From Tenrec ecaudatus (lineage: Eukaryota; Chordata; Mammalia; Afrosoricida; Tenrecidae): a DNA stretch of 64,000 nucleotides. Within the stretch, counting starts at the first letter, position 1. Each line of letters begins with the position of its first letter. The DNA is taken from contig NC_134546.1 in the NCBI RefSeq assembly GCF_050624435.1, forward strand, positions 9,385,001 through 9,449,000, in the 5' to 3' direction. The position numbers were made by a program, and so were the translations under genes. The notes under the pieces are model-generated. The model was given only the letters and a program-made list of their open reading frames with translations, had not been told where the DNA came from and ran no database searches. Below, piece by piece: positions 12,395 to 23,870 of the stretch.

Positions 12395-12735
12395 GAAATG
12401 ACCGAGAGTGGTGATACCAGGAGGGAAGAGGGGGAAACGGGGAACCGATCATGGGGATCCTCTCTGAGGGATGGGCAACAGAAAAGTGGGTGAAGGGAGA
12501 CTCCGGGCAGTGTAAGATAAGATAAAATAATAAATTATAAACTATTAAAGGTTCATGAGGGAGAGGGGAGCGGGGAGGGAGGGACAGGGGAAAGGAAAAT
12601 TCCAGGAACCCAAGCAGAAGGTAAATTTTGAGAATGATGAGGGCAACATATGTATAAGTGTGTTTTACACAATTGATGTATGTCTGGATGTGATAAGAGT
12701 TGTATGAGCCCCAATAAAATGATTTTTTTAAAAAG
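12395..12735 (+). mobile_element. L1-like LINE 3' end
   Basis: 5'-truncated plus-strand copy of the dispersed LINE 3' end. Landmarks are GTGGTGATACCAGGAGG, AACAGAAAAGTGGGTGAAGG, GGTTCATGAGGGAGAGG, AACCCAAGCAGAAGG and the terminal CCCCAATAAAATGATTTTT. Confidence 0.85.
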
Positions 12736-13869
12736 ATTGACATAGCATGGTAAAGTTGACAATGAGGATTTTAGCTTACGATTAAGCTCGATGTTTCCAT
12801 TTGGTCTCTGTACATCTACCACGTCAGAGAAACAGACAAGTTTGTAATGTGGTCTCTGCAAAAGAACTTTTCATAAACAGAAACAAAATAAGGGAGGGAA
12901 ATTGATGGTAAAAAGTAAATAACATGATGTCTAGGTTCTGAAATGGTATAGTTAGCCCATTGTTCTCTACTAATTACTACTGAAACTATTCATAGAACAT
13001 TGAATCCATGCCAGCGTAAGTAGCCAATAACAAAAAATAAATAGCGTTTTATCTCTAAATTTTCTGCAGAGGGGGTTTAACACAATTTCCAGAGGCAGTG
13101 AGCCACATCTTTTGGTAGACTCTTAAGAGTTGATGGAATGCATTCCTTTTTGGAAGTAAAAAATGAACATACTTTTCGTGAATACACATATTGTAGGCCT
13201 GTTTTGGTTTCTGTGTGTTTTCAATTGTGTCAAAATTGTGGTTGCTTTATATAACCTAACTCCAAGAATGCAAGATAATTAAAAGTCAACTGGTGCTATA
13301 GCTTCCTGCAATTATGTTCCGATCCAGCATGAAGAGAAATACAAACGTAAGGGAACATGATGAACAATTGGCTCTGGTAGAAGGACAGTGAGTCACGGGT
13401 AGGAGAGGCTTTTCTTCAATGCTCAGTCTTGAGCAGATTCTCTTCTGGAAATATGGGTCAGCTCTTCCTGCAGTGAGTCGGGACCACGGCTAGGAGAAGG
13501 ATAGTCTACCTTCCAAGCTCGTGTTGTATACCTGTCCCAGTTGATTGCTCAGCATCATAGCTGTGGGCCCCCATTTGACTAGCAGGCAGACCCTGTGGCT
13601 ATAATATGAAAAGGTGTCGGAGGAAGCATACTAGGCTCAAACCCTGGTTAGTGAGCATAATTGTTTCAAGTTCAGTCACAGCTCAAGTTGATCATGTTAT
13701 AGTGCAAAGAGGATTATGACAATTAAAAGAAACGTTATGTTAAGCATGTACACAGTCCATAATGCATGGAATAGCCTCTGTCAAAGTGAGCTATTGTTAT
13801 ACATATGATTGTTTGCATACTCAAGTTTATTAAGGTCTCTTTTGAAATAAAAGGCAACAAAAGTAAGAA
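12736..13869. other. EHBP1 intronic sequence, no feature recognised
   Basis: Unique-looking DNA without supported genes or repeats. Confidence 0.4.
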
Positions 13870-14275
13870 CAAAAACAAAATACTAAACTGATGACTCAGT
13901 TCTGACTCACAGGACCCTGTGTCCAACAGAACGAAACACCGTCCAGTCCTGTGCCATTCTGACAACTGTGGGGTTTGAACCAATTGCTGCAGGCAATGTG
14001 TCAATCCATCTCAAGGGTGCCCCTCTTTTTGTGCAGCAGAGCTACCGAAGGCAATGCATTGTTGTCGACTGCTGCTTCCATGAGCGTTGATTGTGGAGCA
14101 AGCAAGACAAAAATTTTCACTTCAGCCTTTTCTTCATTTATCAGAGTGTGTCTTTTGGTCCTATTGTGAGGATTTTTATTTTATTTATATTGAGTTGCAA
14201 CCTATATTGAAGACTGAAATCCTAATAAGTTAAGAAGCCTTAAATAAAATATTAATAATACATTAATGTTGTTCT
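13870..14275 (-). mobile_element. RTE-clade LINE fragment, minus strand
   Basis: The plus strand reads ACCCTGTGTCCAACAGAACG...GTCCAGTCCTGTGCCATTCT, then GTGTCAATCCATCTC, then CTTCCATGAGCGTTGATTG and GTTGCAACCTATATTGAAG. In this order these match the reverse complement of the afrotherian RTE ORF2 3' region as I know it. Internal parts are missing, so it is a deleted copy. It ends about 30 bp before the mariner insertion at 14305. Confidence 0.65.
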
Positions 14276-14304
14276 CCTACACATTGTACATTTGTTATAC
14301 TCTA

Positions 14305-15174
14305 CAGGGAGGTACCCAGCTCTGTACAGCAGAGTACACATTTTTTGTAGTATGCATTTTTCCCGCTAGGCAAGCATTGAGAAACTCGCTCTGAGTTAAT
14401 GTACTCCATGGCATCTCCTGGGAAGATTCTCTCTGGTCACAGTGAATTTTTTCATAAAAGCAGCTTCACTTGAACCTCGTTTTTTTGTGATGACCGATTT
14501 AAGAGAACAGCATGCGGCTGTGAAATTTTGTTTCTTTCTTGGGAAAAATGCTGAGAAACTGTTGTGATGTTGAACACAGCTCACAAGGACAGCGCTATGA
14601 GAAAAACTCAAGCATGCAAGTGGTTTTCTCATTTCAAAAAAGGTGAAATGTCAGTTGATGACAGACCTTGCTCTGAACGTCTGTCAACTTCCCAAATGAA
14701 CGGAAATGTTGATTGACAGTGCATTTGGAGTTCCTTCCACCAGGTCAGACTGTTAATCAAGCTTTCTATTGAGAGGTTCTAAAAAGATTGTGTAACAGTG
14801 TGCGACAAAAAGGCCAGATTTGTGGCAGAAGGGAGACTGGTTTGGCCACGACAACAGTTCCACTGCTCCTGCAGCCGTCTCAGTTTTTGATACAAACAGC
14901 ATGCTCTTTTATCCCACCTACTCACCTGCCCTCACTCCATGCTACTTCTTTTTGTTCCCACAAATGAAGAGGGACATGAAAGGACAGAGATTTGAAGATG
15001 TAGAAGAAGTGAAGAAAAAGAGAAGAGGTGCTGTCAGCCATCCAAACAGATGAGCTTGAAAAATGTTCCCAAGAATGGAGATTTGACAAATGTATTATGT
15101 GTAATGGAGGGTACTTTGAAGATGATAAGGTTGTTTTGTAAAAAAAATCCGGGTTTTGGGGGGGTACCCCCTTG
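14305..15174 (+). mobile_element. Mariner element with internal deletion and TA target site
   Basis: The terminal inverted repeats are CAGGGAGGTACCC (left) and the reverse complement of GGGTACCCCCTTG (right), 11 of 13 bases matching, flanked by TA at 14303-14304 and 15175-15176. Inside are remnants of a mariner transposase. The N-terminal part at about 14578-14700 has KWFSHFKKGEMSVDD and an R(L)STSQMN-type linker. The C-terminal part at about 14725-15120 has a PPGQTVNQ-like segment, then the catalytic-domain hallmark YSPALTPCYFFLFP (canonical YSPDLAPCDFFLFP; the aspartate is replaced). About 400 bp between the two parts is absent compared with a normal 1.3-kb mariner, and stops break the frame. 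It cannot encode an active transposase. Confidence 0.9.
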
Positions 15175-15510
15175 TATGTTACATGTACTAGACTAGGCCT
15201 TTAATTATTGAAAATCACTAGTAGTGAATAGAAAGCATAGTATAAAGAAAATATTAGAGCTTGTTTTTAAAAGAGAGCATGTGTTTTACAAGCACTTGCA
15301 ATGCTTTTGTTTTTACACTTTCAGTTTTTTTAATTGGTAATCTTACATCCTTTTCTTTCTATAGTTTTTCCGAAGGAAAATGAAAATATAGTTATAATTT
15401 CAGGATTCTTTTACTCTCAACGTGTTTATCTAATTCAAATAACTCCCATTATTTCTTCATTTTCTTTGTATGGTTTAACAAAGGAAATTCTGAATGCAAT
15501 CTAGAGGCAC
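15175..15510. other. EHBP1 intronic sequence
   Basis: AT-rich, nothing recognised. Confidence 0.4.
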
Positions 15511-15511
15511 C

Positions 15512-15695
15512 AGAGCTCTGATGGTTTCATGGGTTACACGTTGACTTGCTAACCACAAAGTCAACAGTGCGATCCCACCAGCTGCTCTGTGATAGAAGAT
15601 GAGGCTGACTGCTTCCCGAAAAGATCTGCAGCCTTGCAAACTCACAGGGTTGCCATGAGTCAGATTTGACTCAATGGCTGTGAGTTTGTGTTTTT
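15512..15695 (+). mobile_element. tRNA-like SINE (afrotherian type)
   Basis: Diverged plus-strand copy: AGAGCTCTGATGG head, TTGACTTGCTAACCACAAAG and GCGATCCCACCAGC (box B region), then GGGTTGCCATGAGTCAGATT and a terminal GTGAGTTTG. Same family as the copies at 57298, 60033 and 60985. Confidence 0.8.
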
Positions 15696-16376
15696 GTTTT
15701 TCAGTTTATCTAAAACTAGGAACATGTATTCTTAGTTGACTTATCCTAGTTCAGGCAATCGGTACCAAACCCTACAATTTCTAGAAAGGAATCTCTAGAA
15801 AGGAATCTCTGTGGTTCAGAAATGCAGAAAAACCTTGTAAGGTTCTCACTTTTAACATTCATTTCTTCTCTCCTTATTCCTTGGTATTGGCCCCACCCAG
15901 CTTTTAAGTCGGCTTTCTTATCTGCTGACTAATGTTTGTTAAGTTACCAAGAAAAGCAGATGTATATCCTTGCTACCAGTGATATTTGGAGAAGTATTTT
16001 CCACTACTAGAAATTCTTCATTAAAAATATAAAGTATCATTTGTGAACTAAAGAATTATGTCACCATAATTTTCCATTTGGAACATGTCTGTTTCCAAAA
16101 GTGAGACACACCTTTACTCTAGATTGCAGTAAAACATTTTTAATTTAAGAAAATTAACATTTAAGAAAGCAAAAATTCCAGGAAAATGTGTTTTTCTCAG
16201 CAACTATCTATGAAACAGAATTTAGGCATTTGAACTGATTTGGCAGCAACATATTTTTCTTCTGAAAGTGAAATTGAATTTGTATAATGTCATGCCAATG
16301 CTAAAATAGCATGTTATACATGGAATATCACCCTTCTCTTAAAAGAAGTATTGACTTAATTGTGAAAGGGCTACGA

Positions 16377-16541
16377 CAGTTGTTCTCAAACTTCCATGTG
16401 CATAAAAATACCTCAGAAATTGTTTGGTCCAGATTCCCAGGCCCTGCCTCAAAGGTTTGAATTCATTGGACTTGAGATGTGGCCCATAATACCAGCAATT
16501 CTAATATGAATGGCTCACAGACCACATGTTGAGAAACACTG
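16377..16541 (+). mobile_element. MER5A-like hAT-Charlie element
   Basis: The termini CAGTTGTTCTCAAAC and GAGAAACACTG, with 'GTGCATAAAAATACCTCAG' and 'CAGATTCCCAGGCCC' inside, match the MER5A structure. Flanking 8-mers GGCTACGA and GTCTAAGA share 6 of 8 bases, a decayed hAT target-site duplication. Confidence 0.8.
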
Positions 16542-16574
16542 GTCTAAGATATGCTAAACGTGTCAGTGTTACAA

Positions 16575-16838
16575 GTGCTAAGCGAAGTAGTGCAGCATGG
16601 AGATCTAGGAACATGGATTTTAAAATCAGTCAGTGCCCAGGAGGGATGTGAACGGTTTTTAAGTCTTTAAGTTAGTTAACCTGGCCAAGCCTCTGTGCCC
16701 TTACTGCTTGAAGAAAGGGGTAGGAGAGGGCTGGTGATTCCTGCTTCCAAAAATTATTGAAAGGTTATATTGATACAGCTATAGATATCATTTATATATG
16801 AACAGTTAGAACGTAGCCTGGTATAAAATGAGCACTTG
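16575..16838 (+). mobile_element. MIR SINE
   Basis: The order AGCATGGAG...ATGGATTTTAAAATCAGTC...TAACCTGGCCAAGCCTCTGTG...CCTGGTATAAAATGAGCACTT follows the MIR consensus from core to tail. Confidence 0.65.
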
Positions 16839-16841
16839 ATA

Positions 16842-17040
16842 CAGTGGTTCTCACCCTTCCTAATGCCACAACCCTTTAATGCAGTTCCTCATGTTGTGGT
16901 GCCCCCCCCACAACCATAAAATTAATTTCGTTGCTACTTCGTAACTGTCATTTTGCTACTGTTATAAATCGGGCGACCCCTGTGAAAGGGTCATTCGCCC
17001 CCCCCCAAAGGGGTCACGACCTACAGGTTGATAACTGCTG
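16842..17040 (+). mobile_element. SPIN-type hAT element (non-autonomous)
   Basis: The left end CAGTGGTTCTCACCCTTCC and right end CAGGTTGATAACTGCTG, with the internal 'CCTCATGTTGTGGTG', 'TTGCTACTTCGTAACTGTC' and 'GACCCCTGTGAAAGGGTCATT', are those of the short SPIN family. Flanking 8-mers ACTTGATA and ACTTAATA match at 7 of 8. About 200 bp; no coding capacity. Confidence 0.88.
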
Positions 17041-19139
17041 ACTTAATAGTTACTTGTTTCATTATTTGTTGTTTCTGCCTTTATTTTAAAATTTTTCTTA
17101 TCCTCTAAATACTGTGCACAATTCCCATTCTATTGTAACTCGTTCTTCGAGTCACGTGTATACATGCATGTACACACACACACTCCTAAGAAATGCCAGA
17201 AGAACTGGTTTGGATATTTGGCATGAATCTTAAGAAAGTTTTAAAAAAAACACCCTTGTTTGTGCATACACTATAATTTTTTGTTCCTAAATAAATGACT
17301 CAGAAGAAGCCTTAGGAAATTTGCTCGTCCCTTGATCTGTATAAGTTGCATTGAACTTGACATCCTAATGACATGAATTTTGTGGAGCACTTGTCGAAAC
17401 AAATCAAACTCAGGTTTGGTTTTGTTGGTTTGTGTTTTTTTAAAGAAATTTCTTTTGGATATCATCTACTAATCAACTTTATAAATGCATTTTCTCTGTT
17501 TCACCTTGACGTTTTTCTTAGAAGCTGAACTACAATTTCGTAATTTGATTAGACAAAGAATGCTAACAGAAATGGTTCCGTGTGTATGAGCTGACTCGGT
17601 CCACTGAGTCAGAAGCAATCCCTGAAGGTGTTTTAAGGAAGAGTGCAAGCTCTGTCCCAACACCTCGCTCTCTGATTCCCCAAAGAGGGACTTTTTCCTT
17701 TAGAAACACAGATGTTAATGAGCTGAGACAACTGGGTTCATGTTGATTCTGACTAGCTCCTTTCATCTTTGGGAGAGACCATCTAATTGAATAGCCAGGA
17801 ACCAACCTTTGATGGTTGTACTGGCTTCAGCTCAGTGTGCACTTCATTGGGCTGACACTGCCTGCTCTTCTAGTGGGTTGTCAGTTACTATGTCTTTCTT
17901 TGAGTTACTGGCTATGTCTTTGACAGTCTGCGCAGGCCTCCAAGGTGCTCTGAATAATAAAATGGAACACAGATAGTCATGGCATCTGTTCCCTGGCCCC
18001 ACATGTCACCTCAAAACAGGAATGCAAAAGGCATTCATGCGTTCATAGGGTTTCCTCAGGTAAACCTGGTGACTAGAGGATAAGCTGTTGGGCTGATAAC
18101 TATTTTTTTTTAAATAATAAATTTACAGAACTGGAAATTCCTAGTATTACTCATCAAGTTTTTTAACTTACCATTATTTTATTTCCTGTAAAGGTTTTCT
18201 GTTTTATTTTGGAAAATTTGGAGGACCTTGATGGGGGAAAGGAAGATTAATCAAACTTAACATATGATTATACAATTGCTTATTCTTAAAGGATATGCAT
18301 TGTTTTCTCCTCCATTTTTAAACTGATGACATTGATGGTACAATGACACATGAATTCATAGTATCTAGAGTTAAGATTATCTGATTGTGAGTGTCTCCTA
18401 CATGAACAGACTGGCTGGATACTGCTTCGCCATCTCTTTACCCACCCCAAAGTCACCCAACCCCACCCCTCTTATGCTAATCCACTCTGAATTAACAGCA
18501 CCACTTGGTGGCCAAAGCTAGGAATTGTGTGAAATATCAACACTACTTCTCCACCTGCTTTGGATCTCTATGTAGGCACTTCTGATCTAGACTTTTAAAG
18601 ACCTAGCTAGCTCCATAAAGAAAGTTAAAGATGGAAGTCAAAGAAGACACTTAAGCTGATAAAGTTTTTTTAATTTTTAAAATAAAATGTATTATGAGCT
18701 TAATTGTGTTTTATTATAAAAGTAGGACTGATTTTCTATTTCAGGTATAAATATCTGTCAGGAGAAATAAATTAGTAGTCATAAGTAATTTATTCTGAGA
18801 ATAAAATTAGAGGGAACCCAAATGTGAAACTTTTAACATAATTGTTTTGACCCAAGTGCTTATTTCAAATCTAAATAAAAAAATTAAATGAGATTTTGCA
18901 GGACTTTGCAGTTCAAAAATAGGATGCCATTTTAGAAAAAAGTACCAAATGTTTATAGGCCAACAAAGGTTAGTTTTAGATGAATAGAATTTCATTTAAA
19001 GATTATCTTCTGTTATTTATAAAGGATATGGATATCTTCTTTAAAATTATCTTACAAAGTTGTCAGGGTAGACAATGTGGATTAAGTAGTTATTTTGTGT
19101 TAGGATATCTCTCTGAATAAAGACGTCAAAGTGCGAAGT
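17041..19139. other. EHBP1 intronic sequence
   Basis: Mostly unique AT-rich DNA. A SINE-head-like scrap may lie at about 18060-18100. No gene recognised; open frames at 17469-17663 and 17563-17805 (minus) overlap each other and have no support. Confidence 0.4.
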
Positions 19140-19900
19140 GACTTCATGAGCACCAGGGTGGAGCGCTAGGGAATGGGAGGAATGCCTGCCCAAATACCAG
19201 GACTGGAGATTATGGATGAAGATCAATTCATTGACGAAATTTTGGATAGATTTATTAATCGCTATGAGCAAACACATGAAGAATTTCTGAGCACTTCATT
19301 CATCTTTCAAAAGAGGATAATGGGACCCAAAAAGGAGCTGACTGGCCATGGAACAAAGTGATCTTCATCTCAGAAACAAAGCCTTCTTTCTTCATCCGCC
19401 ATCACAAAGTCCTGAGGAAGAGCAGATCTTGATGGATGAAGGCCAGAAAGTTGCAGGTCTTTCCAAGGTGAACTGAACTGTCCAGGGAAGGTGAAGGATA
19501 GACAGTTTCCTAGATGTAGAAGATTTGGACATGGATGAAGATATTCAGCCCCAGATGAGCATGGGTTTGCTGCTGCTTCCAGGGGAAGTGGAGCAGGACA
19601 TTGGCCCCTGCACTCCTTCTTACATTCCTTCCACAAACCAGCTTGTTACCCCTGAGGTGCAGCCAAGGCCCACCGCCTGCAGAGCCGGCACACTCATGGA
19701 GGTGAAGTTCAGCCCTTCTCACTTGATGAAGAATTTGATTAAGACAGTGTAACCCTAACCCCCAGGTTCACTACTGCAGAAATGGACACCATCAAAGAGC
19801 TGTCTAAGCAAAGAATGAGAATACCAGCCCAGACTTGGAGGAGCTGCCAGACTGACCACCTAGGACAGCTTGGTGGTCGTTTTTATTGTGACCTTTCTCA
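19140..19900 (+). pseudogene. Processed-pseudogene-like segment, parent gene not recognised
   Basis: Plus-strand reading gives a run of protein-like, acidic sequence that shifts frame several times: [18 protein letters not shown] and [10 protein letters not shown] at about 19213-19300, then an SPEEEQILMDEG-like piece near 19410-19440, DVEDLDMDEDIQPQ at about 19510-19555, LLLLPGEVEQDIG at about 19570-19610, and TPRFTTAEMDTIKELSKQ after a stop near 19765-19815. The amino-acid texture (acidic, helical, phosphoprotein-like) and the lack of introns suggest a retrocopied mRNA with frameshifts and stops. I cannot name the source gene. It could instead be an undetected coding remnant of another kind. 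Confidence 0.5.
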
Positions 19901-20224
19901 AGAAGAATGAGCGTAAACATATACCTGGGGGGGGGGGCGGTTATTTTGCTAAAGGCTTAAATACATAATTTGACTTCATGCTACTATGTGGCAGGGTGGG
20001 GAGAGGAGGGAGAGTGTTGTAAAGACCATTCAAATTATTTACTGTTTTCCTGGCTCTCCTCGGTATTGATCATTTCTTTAGATGGGATGTAGGTTAAGTG
20101 TTGTATGTGTGATTGCTCTGCCCCTTTTTAAGTGGCTACAGCTTCTGGGGAGAGGAACTCAACTGAAGGACAAGCAGCTGCCTGTTAGAGATTGACTCAA
20201 TTGAAAAATAACCTAATCTGAGGG

Positions 20225-20645
20225 TGCTAGAATTTTTGTTTGCCTAGTATGCATGTGAGAGCTGGACACTGACTGAGGAAGGCTGAAGAAGAATCAGCAC
20301 ATTGGAATGATGGGGCCATGCCGACTGTTGAAATCACTGTGACCTCTAAAAGAACAAACAGATCTGTCCTGGGAGAAGTACAGCCAACATGCTCTTTAGA
20401 GACCAGGATGGCTAGACTTCATCTGATAGACTTGGGACATGTTGTTAGGAGAGAACAGTCCCTGGAGAAGGACATCATATGGGGAAAAAGAGGAAGGCTC
20501 TCAACACAATGGATGGACACAGTGGCTGCAACAATGGGCTCAAGCATAGTAACAATTGGGAGGATGGCTCAAACCGGGCAGTGTTTCTGTTGAAGATTGG
20601 GTCACGATGAGTTGGAATGGGCATGATGGTACGTATCAACAGCAA
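20225..20645 (+). mobile_element. RTE-clade LINE, 3' end of ORF2 (decayed)
   Basis: The better preserved of the two sister plus-strand copies. From about 20400 it reads LHLIDLGHVVRREQSLEKD, then IIWGKRGRLSTQWMDTVAATMGSS, the typical C-terminal 'GH..RR..SLEK...GK..GRR....W.D' pattern of RTE/BovB ORF2. It is truncated to the last 140 or so codons plus the tail. Confidence 0.8.
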
Positions 20646-21049
20646 CAGAGATATTTGTCGTCAGACATTAGATTTTCATTGTCCCTCAATTTCTGACGGA
20701 ATCACTATTAGGAAGAGGGCCTTAGGAATAAGCTTAAAATAATTTAACTTTGGGAAGGGAAATATTTCATGAAGCATTAGTAGCTCCTTTTAAGAAAATG
20801 AAAAAATGGATGAGAGGGTAGGTCAAGATATTCCTTACATCAAGGGAATAAAAAAGTTAAAAGGATGGTAGGATATATTTGGATTGATTAGTATAATTGG
20901 AGAGATACATAAAGATGATAGAGATATCATGCTTAATAAAGCTAATATCTTAAAACAGGCACCAAGTTGCCCAACAGGAAAACCAGGCATCTGACAGGAG
21001 ACATCACCGTGGCTTGCTCCATCAGTTCTCCTTGGAGTCATGTAGTCCT

Positions 21050-21231
21050 GAAGGTGGCTCTTTCCTCAACCTTCCTGATGGCTTTCATGTAGCTCCTCAT
21101 GTTGTGGTGACCCTCCAACCATACAATTTTTGTTGCTACTTCATAACTGTAATTTTGCTACTGTTATGAATCTGGCGACCCCTGTGATAGGGTCATTTGA
21201 CCCCCAAAGGAGTCAGGACCCCCAGGTTGAC
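21050..21231 (+). mobile_element. SPIN-type hAT element (diverged)
   Basis: Shares CTCCTCATGTTGTGGTGACC, GTTGCTACTTCATAACTGTA, GCGACCCCTGTGATAGGGTC and CCCAGGTTGA with the copy at 16842. Its left end (TCCTCAACCTTCCTGATG) is partly eroded, so no clean target-site duplication is visible. Confidence 0.8.
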
Positions 21232-21274
21232 TTAGATGGTCCCTAGATAAATTGATAGATAATTATAATAACTA

Positions 21275-21490
21275 CTAATCTTTACTAAAGGACAGGGAGT
21301 AGGACATTCTAAGTGGTTTACATATTTTAACTAATATAATCTTCAGAAAGCCCTATAAAGTAGCAGTAGGATCCTCATTTTTAAGATGAGGAAACTGAGG
21401 CATAGGAAGATTCAGTAACTTCCCCAGATATACAGGGTCTACAATGAGCAGAGCTGGAATTTGAATATACTCTGATAACCCAATGCTAGC
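21275..21490 (+). mobile_element. MIR SINE
   Basis: Contains TAAGATGAGGAAACTGAGGC followed by CAGTAACTTCCCCAGATATACAGGGTC and GCAGAGCTGGAATTTGAAT in the MIR consensus order. Confidence 0.85.
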
Positions 21491-21524
21491 CAGAATATTC
21501 TAGCTTGGTCACTTTCACTTAAAA

Positions 21525-21715
21525 CCAAATTCCCTGCCATGGAGTCAATGCCAACTCATAGCAACCGGACAGGACAGGGGAGAACTGCCACTGGGAGTTT
21601 CCAATATTGTCACTCTTTTTTTTTCCTCAAAGACTGTCACTCTTTATGGGAGTAGAAAGCCCAGGCTCTCTCCAGAGGAATGGCTGGTAATTTCCAACTG
21701 CCGACCTTAGGAATC
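21525..21715 (-). mobile_element. tRNA-like SINE (afrotherian type)
   Basis: Minus-strand copy: AAACCAAATTCCCTGCCATG, GAGTCAATGCCAACTCATAG, ACAGGGGAGAACTGCC and the GCCGACCTTAGG end that corresponds to the internal promoter region. Confidence 0.85.
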
Positions 21716-22104
21716 ACTTTCACTGAAGGATGCCACAAACAGTCAAAGTGGCTTGTAGTTGCCCTAGAAGTCAGTATGTCTGCCTATCCCTGGAAGCCCT
21801 TGTATTTTGAAAGGTATCATACATTAACTTCTGATTCAAAGATGATATGGCCACATATCCATAAGAAGAAAGGTTGGCTCTCCTTGGGAAGTATGCTATG
21901 CCCTTCTGAGGTTATTGTTCAATCCTAAACGGGGAGATTAAATAAAACCTCTGCAAGTAGATGAAGAGAAGTCCTTAGGATGAAGGTCTTTTTATTGATT
22001 GTTTATCAGAGCCTCTCAGAAAGGCTTTGCCAAGCCTGGCCTGAATTCTACATAAAGGGCCTTGTTCTGGTCTGACTGGTTGCCTATGAGTCTACAAGTG
22101 TCAC

Positions 22105-22240
22105 ATCATGACTAAGACAATTGGTTCATTAGACAGTCAGCCTAGATTTGAGGCTTGGTTCCAACACCACCTAGCTGTAGGACTAGCTAAGTTTTATAAC
22201 CTCATTAAGTACCTGATGCTCTTACATCATCACCATTCCC
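22105..22240 (+). mobile_element. MIR SINE fragment
   Basis: 'GGCTTGGTTCCAACACCACCTAGCTGTAGGACTAGCTAAGTT...AACCTCATTAAG' parallels the MIR segment '...cttactagctgtgtgaccttgggcaagttacttaacctc'. Diverged. Confidence 0.55.
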
Positions 22241-22989
22241 AGCCTAAACAAAAGCTATTAGTAGTCAAAAATCTGGTCTTAGTGATCAGTGAGGGAGTCT
22301 TATGACTTAATAGTCTCTCTGAGGTGCTATTGCTCCTGGGGCTTTAGGAAAGTGCCTTTCAGAGACAGGGAAAGGAAGTTAAGGGCCTTGAATGGGGTAG
22401 CATAGTACCAGAACTTAAACCAGTGGCCCGGCCTGGCCCAGTCTAGAAAAACCACCTTCATTGCATTTGCTTCAAGATGTTTGTTGTGTAACCTATGTGG
22501 TGAGCCCTATGCAGGTTAGAAGGTTGCTAGATAGCATCCTGCTTTGATTAGGCTTCTGTCTTTGGAAAATGAATGTACCTGCTGGTTTTCTTCAAATTGC
22601 ATCATTTAAAATGCTCGCTATCTCTTTCTACTTGGAAAATTTTCATTTTCTAACCAGTAGACTTTTAAGTGGCTTCTTAACTCAAATTTCCCAAAACCTA
22701 TGATACATACCTAGACTGCCTGTCAATCCCTAGAACATCCCACCTTGTTTGTGACACCATGCTGTAGCTGTCTTTTGTATGTCACGGTGACCCTGCTGAC
22801 CAAGAAGGGCCTTGCACTTTGTTTTTCCTGCTGCAGAGATTGTACTGATTCACCTCCATTTTTTACCTGTCCCACATATGACCAATGATATACTAACTAC
22901 AGGCTGTCTAGTTATGACTAACAGATTCAAAATGTCATTTGTGCCTGTGGAGTTGTGAACTTTACCCTCCCTCCCATTGTCCCTGTTTA

Positions 22990-23110
22990 GATGGTTGTCT
23001 CCACAGTAGGCTTTGAGCCATTTCCAAGGCAGGGACTACATCCTGGTATCTTTGTCTCTGCAGTTCCTGGCTCGTTGCTGCACACATTATTAAGACCCTC
23101 TTCATTATCA
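22990..23110 (+). mobile_element. LINE L2 3' end fragment
   Basis: 'CAAGGCAGGGACTACATCCTGGTATCTTTGTCTCTGCAGTTCCTGGCTCG' has the L2 tail pattern (gggcagggactttgtct...cctggcacata). The open frames that overlap this segment on both strands are not genes. Confidence 0.5.
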
Positions 23111-23239
23111 CCATCCGAACTAGCAGAGAGACTCTTGGCTGTGAGCATAGGGGCTCGACATGGATTTTTATCAATTCTTTTCGAAATATGAGGCAAGTCT
23201 TGTGGTTGTTCTTACAAAAAAACAATAATAAAAATACCA

Positions 23240-23375
23240 AACGCATTGCCAGTTCAAAACCATCTGCAGCTCCTCAAGAGAAAGACTGAGCTTTCTACTC
23301 TGATCAACAGTTAATACAATCTTGGAAACCCATTGGCGTGGTGCTATGAGTTCGCATTAACTCACTCAGTTTTTT
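23240..23375 (+). mobile_element. tRNA-like SINE fragment
   Basis: 'CCAGTTCAAAACCATCTGCAGCTCCTCAAGAGAAAGACTGAGCTTTCTACTC' corresponds to the SINE body following box B; the tail reads GGTGCTATGAGTTCG. Confidence 0.65.
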
Positions 23376-23724
23376 TAAAGACGATTATATGCTATGCTTG
23401 GCCCTATCAGAATTTATAATCTTAACCACAAGAGTTTCTTAGAACTAAAGCAAACAAACATTCACAAAGTAGGCCTTAATTTACAAGAGGTATTTATTTC
23501 TAAAGTTTTTAAGTCCAGTGTTTTTCTGTAGCTTATTTAATTATGGATCAGGTTGCCAAGGCACCTTACAAAAAGACTCACACACGTGTGCCTAAGTGAC
23601 TCAGAAAATAGCAACATTCCCTTTTCACCAGAGAGAAGATCTCCTTTGAAATTTTAGCTACTCAAATAGATGAAATTAGAAATATCTGTTGCCATACTTG
23701 ATTTAATTTAGCTACACATATATA

Positions 23725-23870
23725 CCAGTGGGTAAGCACGTAGCTGCTAACTGAAAGGTGGGCAGTTCAAACCCATCACCTGCATTGCAAGACAGAGATG
23801 CGACAGTTTAGGACCCCTTTGGGGCGGTTTTGCTTGTAGAGTCACTATGAATTTTAGTAGTTATGAGTTG
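23725..23870 (+). mobile_element. tRNA-like SINE
   Basis: 'GTAGCTGCTAACTGAAAGGTGGGCAGTTCAAACCCATC' gives a clear box B (GTTCAAACC) and continues to 'GACCCCTTTGGGGCGG' and 'GTCACTATGAATTTTAG'. Confidence 0.75.

Noticed and set aside
22962-23246. Overlapping open frames on both strands around 23.1 kb as a gene
   Set aside because: The sequence is an L2-like tail next to a SINE; frames shadow each other.
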